5,821 bases of DNA from Capsulimonas sp. (GCA_025963815.1 JAOQAA010000548.1:1-5821), one strand, 5' to 3'. Positions 1-5,483 are shown, counted from the stretch's first letter. Numbers and translations are program-made. The notes: a model not told the origin generated them from the letters alone.

Positions 1-125
1 TGGGCGTCAGTATCGTAAAGAAGGATACGGCTCGGGAGCATCGCCCCCGCCTGCGCTAAACCGCAGGCGAGAGCGCCGCCCATCATTCCGGAGCCGATGA
101 CGGCTAGGTTTTTTTCACGAAGCAT
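1..125 (-). CDS. proC: Pyrroline-5-carboxylate reductase, N-terminal fragment (cut by window edge)
   Basis: Only the first 41 codons are present; the gene continues beyond position 1. Seen: a short beta strand followed by the glycine-rich dinucleotide-binding loop IGSGMMGGALACGL (residues 10-23), then a second strand ending in LLYD (residues 35-38). This matches the Rossmann N-terminus of ProC, where IGxGNMGxAIxxGL is usual; here the Asn is Met. ProC reduces 1-pyrroline-5-carboxylate to L-proline with NAD(P)H in the cytoplasm. The call is strengthened by context, because proC downstream of yggS and sepF is a recurring arrangement. The ATG lies 11 bases after the sepF stop with no recognisable Shine-Dalgarno, so translation may be coupled to sepF. 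Other Rossmann oxidoreductases have similar loops, so the call rests on loop plus neighbourhood. Confidence 0.82.
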   Translation of the reverse strand, partial: MLREKNLAVIGSGMMGGALACGLAQAGAMLPSRILLYDTDA

Positions 126-136
126 AAAAGTGTCTG

Positions 137-637
137 TTAAGACCGGTCGAGAAACGATGTTCTTGTTCCGGGCGCCGGTTTATCTTCCACGTCGATTGTG
201 ACAGTGCTCGGCGTGAATAAGTATACCTGTTCGCCGATCTTTTCGACGCTTCCGTCGAGGGCATAGGTGGAGCCGTTAAGGAAGTCGATGATTCGCTCCG
301 CCATGTCGGCGGGCGTCTGCTCCAGGTTCACGATCTGCTGCTGGCCTTCTTTGAGGCCGTCGGCGGCGCGGCGGGCGTCGTCGAAGCTCTGCACGGCGCG
401 GCGGACCGTGACGTGTGTGCGGCGGGCGTGGTCCATACGCAGGGTTGTCTGTCGGCGCATCGGGCTCACCGATCCTCCATTACGGACGGCGGTATTGGGC
501 GTCGACGGCGTCTCCACCACATCGTCCTCATCGTCGTCGTAGTCGTCGTGTCCCATGACGCGGTCACGGATTCGCGACAGGAATCCATTGCGAGGTCTTG
601 GTTTGTCAAAATCTTCCACTTCGGCATGCTGGCTCAT
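137..637 (-). CDS. sepF: Cell division protein SepF
   Basis: SepF is a cytoplasmic, membrane-bound anchor that binds the C-terminal tail of FtsZ and bundles or tethers the Z ring. The 166-residue protein has the SepF core at about residues 74-148: a strand (THVTVRR), the helix FDDARRAADGLKEGQQQIVNLE, the helix MAERIIDFLNGSTYAL, and the closing strands EKIGEQVYLFTP. A short amphipathic helix, GFLSRIRDRVMG (18-29), is the likely membrane-targeting segment. It is followed by an acidic run (DDYDDDEDD, 31-39) and a disordered Pro/Ser/Thr linker to about residue 70. The helix normally sits at the very N-terminus, whereas here about 17 residues precede it. The start is well supported: GGAGGAG (646-652, minus strand) stands 8 bases before the ATG. 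The yggS stop lies 66 bases upstream and proC follows after 11 bases. Confidence 0.93.
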   Translation of the reverse strand: MSQHAEVEDFDKPRPRNGFLSRIRDRVMGHDDYDDDEDDVVETPSTPNTAVRNGGSVSPMRRQTTLRMDHARRTHVTVRRAVQSFDDARRAADGLKEGQQQIVNLEQTPADMAERIIDFLNGSTYALDGSVEKIGEQVYLFTPSTVTIDVEDKPAPGTRTSFLDRS

Positions 638-703
638 GATGCTTGCTCCTCCGTTTAATCGTCTGTCGTTCTTTGATATGCGCTGTCTGTTTGTCGAATA
701 AGA

Positions 704-1387
704 TTATTGCTGGGCTCGCCGCCCAAATATCGCCGTCCCGATGCGAACCATGGTGGTTCCTTCTTCGATCGCCGTCTCGTAATCCGAGGACATCCCCATG
801 GACAAAATCCTGCGGCTTGGCTCCGGCAGTGCGTCGAACAATCCGCGCAGTTGTCGAAAGTAGGGGCGGGGATCGACGCCCAGTGGCGCGATCGCCATCA
901 AGCCTCCCAGCGAAAGATGAGGGATTGCGCTCACTTCCGCGGCGAGATCGAGCGCCTGCTCCGGCGCGATCCCAGCCTTTGTTTCTTCCTCGCCCAAATG
1001 CACTTCGATGAGAACATCCAGTGTTCGCTTCTGGAGCTCAGCTTGTCTTGCCAGCGACAGGGCCAGCTTGATGCTGTCCACCGTTTGTACCGTATCGAAA
1101 ATCTCGGCGGCTTCCCGCGCTTTGTTTCGCTGCAGGTGACCGATCAAGTGCCAGCGCGCATCATGAAGGCCAAGATCGCGCGCCGCCTGTCGTTTCCCCG
1201 CCGCTTCCTGAACGTAATTCTCGCCGATGTCTGTAATTCCAGCGGCGATTGCTTCTTGAACGGCAATGATCTCTTGCCGCTTGGACACGCCGACCAGAAC
1301 GATCTCTTCCGGACTGCGTCCCGCGCGCCGCGCCGCAGCCTCGATCTTGTCCCGCATGGCGGAGACGTTATCCGCGATTGCGCTCAT
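704..1387 (-). CDS. yggS: YggS/PLPBP-family pyridoxal phosphate homeostasis protein
   Basis: This 227-residue protein belongs to the YggS/YlmE/PipY family: single-domain TIM barrels resembling the alanine racemase N-domain, which bind PLP without a known enzymatic reaction and help balance vitamin B6 and amino/keto acid pools. Seen: the PLP lysine K36 in LVGVSKRQ, the GENYVQEA motif (55-62), WHLIGHLQRNK (79-89), the strand LIEVHLGEEETKAG (126-139), LMAIAP (163-168), and the phosphate-binding end SMGMSSDYETAIEEG (196-210) with VRIGTAIFGRR (214-224). Length is normal for the family. The residues after the lysine are RQ rather than the common TKP or TVP. The ATG overlaps the phoU stop as ATGA and has no clear Shine-Dalgarno, which suggests translational coupling. 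Bacillus ylmE and cyanobacterial pipY sit in the same sepF-associated position. Confidence 0.94.
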   Translation of the reverse strand: MSAIADNVSAMRDKIEAAARRAGRSPEEIVLVGVSKRQEIIAVQEAIAAGITDIGENYVQEAAGKRQAARDLGLHDARWHLIGHLQRNKAREAAEIFDTVQTVDSIKLALSLARQAELQKRTLDVLIEVHLGEEETKAGIAPEQALDLAAEVSAIPHLSLGGLMAIAPLGVDPRPYFRQLRGLFDALPEPSRRILSMGMSSDYETAIEEGTTMVRIGTAIFGRRAQQ

Positions 1388-2079
1388 TCGTCGCTCTGCG
1401 GCCGGCTGCCCTCAGGGCGGGTCAAGTGCTCCATATGACCGGTCTCAATGTAGTACACCCGTTCAGCAATATTTGTCGCGTGATCGGCGATCCGCTCCAG
1501 GGCAACGACCGCGAGCAGCATGTATGCGGATGCGGCGGTGCGCGAAATCTCTTCGCTGTTGGGGCTTAGAAGCTGCTCGCGCAGCGCCTTGAACTCATCG
1601 TCCACCCGGTCGTCGTCCACGCAGATTTGCTTCGCCAGCTGTATGTCGTGCCGCACGAGCGCTTCCAGGCTGTTGCGCAGCATATTGGTCGTCATCTCGC
1701 CGAGCGCGCTGATATCGACGAGCGGCTTCGAGATGAAATACTGATGGACCATCTTTCGCGAGATCTTGGCGATATCCACGGCGTGGTCGCCGATGCGTTC
1801 AAGGTCTGTAATCACTTTCATCGCCGTGCCGATTTTGCGCAGGTCCTTCGCCATTGGCTGCTGCAAGGCGAGTAGCCGCATGCAGAACGCTTCGATCTGC
1901 TGGTCCATCGCATCCACGGCGTCGTCGTTGGCGATCACCTTTTCGGCAAGTGAGAGGTCCCCGTGCTTGAGCGAATCGACCGCCTCCGTCACCATATCGA
2001 TGGCGAGCGTGCCCATTTCCAATAAGCGCCGCTCGAGTCCGCCAAGCTCTTCATGATACGTCTGTCTGGTCGTTTGCAT
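1384..2079 (-). CDS. phoU: Phosphate-specific transport system accessory protein PhoU
   Basis: PhoU is a cytoplasmic dimeric helical protein that links the PstSCAB phosphate transporter to the PhoR-type sensor kinase and damps the phosphate-starvation response. The 231-residue product has the two tandem three-helix PhoU repeats. Each carries a signature metal/contact motif: ERIGDHAVDIAK (94-105) and ERIADHATNIAERV (195-208). The N-terminus MQTTRQTYHEELGGLERRLLEMG is typical of the family. A longer reading from a TTG at 2131-2133 would add 18 residues (ADGHTRPDRRGRIRIRG follows the initiator) that do not look like PhoU, and it has no ribosome site. The ATG at 2077-2079 has AGGA (2088-2091) 8 bases upstream, so I chose it. 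No pst or phoR/phoB gene is visible here; instead phoU heads the yggS-sepF-proC run. Confidence 0.93.
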   Translation of the reverse strand: MQTTRQTYHEELGGLERRLLEMGTLAIDMVTEAVDSLKHGDLSLAEKVIANDDAVDAMDQQIEAFCMRLLALQQPMAKDLRKIGTAMKVITDLERIGDHAVDIAKISRKMVHQYFISKPLVDISALGEMTTNMLRNSLEALVRHDIQLAKQICVDDDRVDDEFKALREQLLSPNSEEISRTAASAYMLLAVVALERIADHATNIAERVYYIETGHMEHLTRPEGSRPQSDE

Positions 2080-2156
2080 TCCGCGAATCCTGATCCTTCC
2101 GCGACGATCCGGTCGAGTATGTCCATCAGCCAAACCACGCGAAGGGACGATGTGCT

Positions 2157-2185
2157 ATTATATCACAGTGGAACACGTTTGACAA
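2157..2185 (-). promoter_or_regulatory. Sigma-70-type promoter for the phoU-yggS-sepF-proC run
   Basis: On the minus strand, TTGTCA (2180-2185) is followed by exactly 17 bases and a perfect TATAAT (2157-2162). Transcription would begin near 2150 and leave a leader of about 70 bases before the phoU ATG. The -35 differs from TTGACA at one base. It lies inside the upstream direct repeat, so a protein bound there could control it. This is the best promoter in the window. Confidence 0.75.
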
Positions 2186-2226
2186 GCAATTTTGCATAAT
2201 TATTTGTCAAGGAATTGTGCATAACT
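2178..2226. repeat. Two imperfect 24-base direct repeats, period 25, in the divergent promoter region
   Basis: Copy A is 2178-2201 and copy B is 2203-2226, identical at 20 of 24 bases. The shared pattern begins TTTGWCAAGSAATT and ends TGCATAAYT. Copy A contains the phoU -35. The ends also form an inverted repeat, TTGACAA (2179-2185) against TTGTCAA (2204-2210), and GCAATTTTGC (2186-2195) is a 10-base palindrome. A repeat of about two and a half helical turns between divergent genes suggests a transcription-factor site or a small tandem duplication. No known operator consensus was recognised. Confidence 0.7.
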
Positions 2227-2270
2227 GCGCGTGAGTGTGAATTGCTTCATGTAAAGCCATCGATTCGGTG

Positions 2271-2276
2271 TATAAG
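2271..2276 (+). promoter_or_regulatory. Weak candidate -10 element for the sugar isomerase gene
   Basis: TATAAG is the only good -10-like hexamer between the direct repeats and the plus-strand gene at 2331. No convincing -35 sits 16-18 bases upstream (the bases there read CATGTA). If real, the promoter would need an activator, for which the direct repeats about 45-90 bases upstream are placed suitably. This is inferred from position. Confidence 0.28.
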
Positions 2277-2321
2277 TCCGATGTTTAGTTTATTCGTCAA
2301 TAGTTGATCATACTTAAACTT

Positions 2322-2326
2322 GGAGG
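2322..2326 (+). promoter_or_regulatory. Shine-Dalgarno that fixes the isomerase start
   Basis: GGAGG stands 4 bases before the ATG at 2331. It lies downstream of the alternative TTG at 2304 and so excludes it. The spacing is slightly short but usable. Confidence 0.8.
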
Positions 2327-2330
2327 CGTC

Positions 2331-3104
2331 ATGAAATTTGGAGTATGCATGGGATTGGATGAAATCGAGGAGGTCGCCAAAGCTGGATTTGACTACCTCG
2401 AACCGGCGGTCGTCAGCACCCTCAAACCCGAGGATTCGGCTGCCGATGTTCTGCCGGTGTTGCAGGCGCATTTGGGTTTGCCAGCGCTAGCGTTCAACTT
2501 GTTCCTGCCGGCTGACTTGAAAATCGTTGGAGAGACAATCGACCGTCCCCGCTTGGAGCATTATGTCCAAGAGGCCTTCCGGCGCGCCAGCCTGGCCGGA
2601 GCCAAAGTGATCGTTCTGGGCAGCGGCGGAGCGCGACGCATCCCTGACGGCTTTCCACGTTTTGAAGCCGAGCGCCAGCTGAGCGAATGTCTGAAATTGT
2701 GCGCGGCGGCGGGTGAACGCTTCGGCGTTCGCCTCGCGATCGAAGCATTGAACACGCGGGAGTGCAATTTCGTGAACAGCGTTGCGGAGGCGGCTGAGTT
2801 TGCCCGGCGCTGCGGCAGTCCCTCTGTCGGTGTTGTCAGCGACCTCTATCATATCCTCATGGATAGCCAAACGTTTGAAGAGACCCTGGAGGCGCATGAT
2901 GTGCTCATGCACGTCCATGTCAGCAGCGCCACGGAGCGGCAGGCGCCACAGGACGATGACCTTGCTTTGCTCACAAAGTATTTTCAAGTTCTGAAGCGGG
3001 CGGGATATGACGGGCTGATTTCGGTGGAAGCGCAGTGGCGAAGTGTGCCCGAGCAGGGGGCGCCTGCCCGGGCTGTGCTAGAGAAAGCCTGGGCAAGCGC
3101 TTGA
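2331..3104 (+). CDS. Sugar (phosphate) isomerase/epimerase, AP_endonuc_2-type TIM barrel
   Basis: The 257-residue protein is a xylose-isomerase-like TIM barrel of the family that includes D-tagatose 3-epimerase, hydroxypyruvate isomerase and IolE. Likely metal ligands are visible in the expected order: E138 in LAIEALNTRE, D171 in SDLYH, H196 in MHVHVSS, and E233 in ISVEAQW. E144, six residues after E138, and H174, three after D171, match substrate-contacting positions in the D-tagatose 3-epimerase subgroup, which favours isomerisation or epimerisation of a sugar or sugar acid over DNA cleavage. There is no signal peptide, so it should be cytoplasmic. The start is the ATG with GGAGG at 2322-2326, 4 bases upstream. 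An in-frame TTG at 2304 lies before that site and is rejected. The gene stands alone on its strand, divergent from phoU and convergent with the dehydrogenase. The substrate cannot be named. Confidence 0.88.
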   Translation: MKFGVCMGLDEIEEVAKAGFDYLEPAVVSTLKPEDSAADVLPVLQAHLGLPALAFNLFLPADLKIVGETIDRPRLEHYVQEAFRRASLAGAKVIVLGSGGARRIPDGFPRFEAERQLSECLKLCAAAGERFGVRLAIEALNTRECNFVNSVAEAAEFARRCGSPSVGVVSDLYHILMDSQTFEETLEAHDVLMHVHVSSATERQAPQDDDLALLTKYFQVLKRAGYDGLISVEAQWRSVPEQGAPARAVLEKAWASA

Positions 3105-3117
3105 GAATGCTGGGGAG

Positions 3118-4512
3118 TCAAGAGCGCCGGATCGGAGAATCGATTTGCAGGGTTCGCTGATATTTGGACTTCCAGCTGCTAACGGGATTGGAGCCGCTGC
3201 CTAGATACCCGCCCCAGGGCTCAAAGATATCCTCGATGCTGGGATCGCCGTCCACGACGAGACGGGCGACGCCCGGCAATCGGAGCGCCCACCATTCACG
3301 CGGCTCTTGAGCGCCGATCACGCCGGCGCACAATGGGTATTTGTTTGTGCGCCATATTCCAAGGTAGTCTTTGGCGTCGCCCCGGGCGATCCACAGCGCC
3401 GGACCGAACAGACCTTCACGCACGAGGGAAGACGTCGTATTGGGATGTTCCAACAGACCTGGCTCTAAAATATTCCGAGCGCTCTTGCCGCCGCGCAGAA
3501 GTTCGCCTCCGCTTTGCGCCAGCTGCGCCTCGCACCACTGCGCTTGTTCGGAAGAGAGCAGAGGGCCGACCGACACGGAGGGATCTTCAATCGTGTCTCC
3601 AAATGTCAGCGCTCGCCAGCGCTGGAGCAAAGCGCTGCGAACTTCGTCGTAAATATCGAGATGAATGATCGCGCCGTTGATCGAAGTGCAGGTCTGCCCG
3701 TTGTAACGAATCGCGCCTTGAGTGAGCACGTCCGCCGCATCACCTGGGTTCGCATCCGGACCGACGTAGACAAGGACATTTCCATCGCCGTCAATCAGCG
3801 ACGATTTGCCCGCGCGAAAGCTTTCGGCGAGGATCGACGGCGCGTGGCGCGAACTGCCCATATAGTGGATTAGTCCGGGCTGACTCGTTTCCTGGAACGC
3901 CGCAACAAACTCTTTCGATTTCGCCATGACGATCGCCGCGATCTCTAGGGCTGCGCCCGCTTCCTGGACTGCTTCCGCCAGCAGCGTCGCGGACAGCGCG
4001 GATTGGCCCGGCGCACGCAGCGCGACCCTATTGCCGGCGGCCAGCGCATTGGCGAGACAGGTGACCGCCAAATAAAGGAACGCATTCTGGGGCAGGATCA
4101 CCGCGATCGATCCCCAGGGAGCGACTGCAAAATCAATCACACGGTCGTCATGAAAATATGGCTTCGGCGGGGGCTCCGCTGAATTTTGGTCGTGCGCGCA
4201 AAACTTACGCAAAAGTGTAAGAACGCCGTCGAAGACCTCCTCGCAGTCACTCGGGATAAACCCCGTCTCATGCCGCATCGCATGGATCAGCGCCGCCCGA
4301 CGACGGTCCAGCCCGTCCGTGAGGCGATCCAGGAACGACCCCAGCTCTCCCAAATTCCAGTAGGGACTTTCGATCGGAGCGGGAATATCGGCGAGCTCTT
4401 GGACTTGCTCCCACGACAGCATCCTGCTCCGGTGCAGCATACTTCCGTCCAGCGCCGAGACCGTCTTATATTCTTCGCCCAAGCCTACTCCTGAGGGACG
4501 TAACGTCATCAT
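3118..4512 (-). CDS. Divergent aldehyde dehydrogenase superfamily protein
   Basis: About 464 residues with the ALDH fold throughout. Numbering here counts from the TTG two codons upstream of the chosen ATG. Seen: the Rossmann entry APWGSIAVILPQNAF (133-147) with the catalytic Asn at N145, NALAAGNRVALRAP (157-170), the catalytic Cys C277 in NGQTCTS, LFGPALWI (370-377), and PWGGYLGSGSNP near the end. ALDHs oxidise aldehydes to acids, or to acyl-CoA in some subfamilies, with NAD(P). Against mature human ALDH2 numbering, K192 is Arg (R168), E195 is Gly (G171), the GSTxxG motif ends in Ala, E268 is Asp (D243) and E399 is Gly (G369). Ordinary NAD-dependent activity is therefore uncertain. The start is ambiguous: AAGG stands 10 bases before the ATG at 4510-4512 and 4 bases before the TTG at 4516-4518. 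It follows the methyltransferase gene on the same strand. The substrate is unknown. Confidence 0.85.
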   Translation of the reverse strand: MMTLRPSGVGLGEEYKTVSALDGSMLHRSRMLSWEQVQELADIPAPIESPYWNLGELGSFLDRLTDGLDRRRAALIHAMRHETGFIPSDCEEVFDGVLTLLRKFCAHDQNSAEPPPKPYFHDDRVIDFAVAPWGSIAVILPQNAFLYLAVTCLANALAAGNRVALRAPGQSALSATLLAEAVQEAGAALEIAAIVMAKSKEFVAAFQETSQPGLIHYMGSSRHAPSILAESFRAGKSSLIDGDGNVLVYVGPDANPGDAADVLTQGAIRYNGQTCTSINGAIIHLDIYDEVRSALLQRWRALTFGDTIEDPSVSVGPLLSSEQAQWCEAQLAQSGGELLRGGKSARNILEPGLLEHPNTTSSLVREGLFGPALWIARGDAKDYLGIWRTNKYPLCAGVIGAQEPREWWALRLPGVARLVVDGDPSIEDIFEPWGGYLGSGSNPVSSWKSKYQRTLQIDSPIRRS

Positions 4513-4528
4513 TTGCAAATCGCCTTAT

Positions 4529-4602
4529 TTTGCTTGACTGCCCGCGCGAACGAATGCGCGGGCGGTCAAAATGTTCTAGCTTCGCTTGACTGCTCGGGCG
4601 AA
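4529..4602 (-). repeat. Duplicated 22-base segment: methyltransferase C-terminal codons and an intergenic copy
   Basis: The copies are 4581-4602, inside the methyltransferase and encoding FARAVK plus part of the next codon, and 4529-4550, just after the gene. They agree at 19 of 22 bases. Read on the minus strand, the intergenic copy also encodes FARAVK, and two of the three differences are synonymous third-codon changes (GCC/GCG, CGA/CGG). The intergenic copy also supplies one arm of the hairpin. The copies are 52 bases apart, so they are not in the same frame. This may be the decayed tail of a second methyltransferase gene. Confidence 0.55.
4534..4569. other. Strong GC-rich hairpin between the methyltransferase and dehydrogenase genes
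   Basis: The arms TTGAC-T-GCCCGCGC (4534-4547) and GCGCGGGC-G-GTCAA (4556-4569) pair as 8 GC pairs plus 5 outer pairs around one mismatch (C-A in minus-strand RNA, a U-G wobble in plus-strand RNA), with an 8-base loop. In the direction of the flanking genes (minus) it is followed by AAGCAAAAT, not a U-run, so it is not a classical intrinsic terminator. It could be a partial terminator, an RNA-stability element or a processing site between the two cistrons. It ends about 21 bases before the dehydrogenase ATG. Confidence 0.7.
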
Positions 4603-5352
4603 GATCACGCTGCTGTAGCCTTGTTCGGTGTGCGCCGGTACAAGTCGTACACGGATATCGATATCGCCGAATCCGTTGTCCGTGAGCGATTTCAGCGTGT
4701 CGTTGGGGGTGACGCCCGCGCAGGGGAAGTTCCGGCCGCCGACGCAGTAGTAGTTCGCAGCGCCGCAGGCGGAGAGGAACACCGTGCCGCCGGGAGCGAC
4801 CAAGCTCAGAATATTACGCATGCAGTCGTACCATTTGCCGATGTCGGTCGACGCGGCTTCCGCGCAGTAGTGGCTCATGACCAGCGGATAAGAACCTCGC
4901 CGCTCGGCGCCCAGAGGATCGGAGTCAAACGCATCTCCGGGGAAAATGGCGGTCACACGGCGGCGCGCTTCGTCCTGCACTTCCTGGATCTGTTCGGGGG
5001 TGGGGGACGCCACGCCGCGAAGTCGCACGGCTTCGGCGGCGAACTCGTCCCAGTTGTGCGCATTAGGCTTTCGATCGATCCAGTCCTGAACCGCCTGGCG
5101 GTTGGAGGCGAGATACTCCGCCATATGAATCTCATCGGCAAGCTGCGCCATCGGAAACAGGTGGTGGACGGTCGGACCGCAGCCAAATTCCACGGCGAGC
5201 GGTGTGTGCGGAGTTCTATCCGCCCAGTCCGCCAGGAACTCCATCGCGAACTGCTCATCCGGCATCAATTCGGAATAGTAATCCGTGAGATAATCTTCCG
5301 GTTTCCACTCGCTATAGTCGGCGTATTCCACTGTCTCCAGCTCGGTCATCAT
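4576..5352 (-). CDS. NNMT/PNMT/TEMT-family SAM-dependent methyltransferase
   Basis: The 258-residue class I methyltransferase resembles the nicotinamide/phenylethanolamine/thioether methyltransferase family, whose members transfer methyl from SAM to N or S of small molecules. Seen: the family N-terminal signature WKPEDYLTDYYSE (16-28), SAM motif I VEFGCGPTVHHLFP (54-67), the acidic motif ADEIHMAEYLASNR (72-85) for the SAM ribose, VMSHYCAEAA (158-167), the post-motif strand LVAPGGTVFLSACG (184-197), and the closing strand YSSVIFARAVK (246-256). It should be cytoplasmic. The start is the first ATG of ATGATG, with AGGAGAG (5361-5367) 8 bases upstream; a GTG at 5394 lies upstream of that site and is rejected. 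The bacterial family includes the N-methyltransferase of guanitoxin biosynthesis (GntF), but nothing else of that pathway is visible, so no substrate is assigned. The dehydrogenase gene follows after 63 bases. Confidence 0.88.
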   Translation of the reverse strand: MMTELETVEYADYSEWKPEDYLTDYYSELMPDEQFAMEFLADWADRTPHTPLAVEFGCGPTVHHLFPMAQLADEIHMAEYLASNRQAVQDWIDRKPNAHNWDEFAAEAVRLRGVASPTPEQIQEVQDEARRRVTAIFPGDAFDSDPLGAERRGSYPLVMSHYCAEAASTDIGKWYDCMRNILSLVAPGGTVFLSACGAANYYCVGGRNFPCAGVTPNDTLKSLTDNGFGDIDIRVRLVPAHTEQGYSSVIFARAVKRS

Positions 5353-5360
5353 GTTGTTTT

Positions 5361-5367
5361 CTCTCCT
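5361..5367 (-). promoter_or_regulatory. Shine-Dalgarno that fixes the methyltransferase start
   Basis: AGGAGAG on the minus strand is 8 bases before the ATG at 5350-5352. It lies downstream of the alternative GTG at 5392-5394 and so rules out that longer reading. Confidence 0.8.
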
Positions 5368-5400
5368 ATTCGATGTGCGTCTTGCGATTATCACTAGATT

Positions 5401-5430
5401 GTGTCAGCTTCACTGCGTTTCATGTATAAT
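5401..5430 (+). promoter_or_regulatory. Candidate promoter for the membrane-protein gene
   Basis: A perfect TATAAT (5425-5430) has GTGTCA (4 of 6 to TTGACA) at 5401-5406 with an 18-base spacer. Transcription would begin near 5437, leaving a leader of about 98 bases before the ATG at 5535. The -10 lies within a perfect inverted repeat, so it could be repressible. On the opposite strand the methyltransferase has only weak candidates, such as GATAAT (5387-5392), without a good -35. Confidence 0.5.
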
Positions 5431-5435
5431 GAAAC
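5417..5435. promoter_or_regulatory. Operator-like 19-base palindrome over the -10 box
   Basis: GTTTCATgtataATGAAAC has perfect 7-base arms around a 5-base centre and overlaps TATAAT at 5425-5430. This is the geometry of a repressor operator. It lies between divergent genes, about 65 bases before the methyltransferase ATG, so it could act on either. No known regulator site was recognised. Confidence 0.5.
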
Positions 5436-5483
5436 ACTAATGTACTAAAGGAATTCGGGATTTTGGCCAATACTCAGTAATAG

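Noticed and set aside
519..549. Trinucleotide-like repeat (GTC/GAC units)
   Set aside because: It is explained by the Asp-rich run DDYDDDEDD of SepF rather than by a separate repeat element.
888..895. GCGATCGC, the cyanobacterial HIP1 octamer
   Set aside because: I noticed only this one clear copy, so HIP1 enrichment is not supported and it does not argue for Cyanobacteria.
707..1438. Plus-strand open frame of 243 codons opposite yggS
   Set aside because: Its composition is irregular, with no domain, and the opposite strand carries complete YggS motifs.
2080..2133. N-terminal extension of PhoU from a TTG
   Set aside because: It has no ribosome site, the added residues are not PhoU-like, and the downstream ATG has a well-spaced AGGA and the family N-terminus.
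2487..2987. Minus-strand open frame of 166 codons inside the isomerase
   Set aside because: It lies opposite conserved metal-site residues of the isomerase and shows no family signature of its own.
3091..3130. Possible shared terminator between the convergent isomerase and dehydrogenase genes
   Set aside because: GCGCTTGA can pair with TCAAGAGCGC only with bulges, and neither strand has a U-run; the gap is just 13 bases.
4513..5397. Long plus-strand open frame (294 codons) opposite the methyltransferase
   Set aside because: It is antisense to a gene with clear family motifs, lacks a recognisable domain and begins at a weak position; high G+C makes such shadows common.
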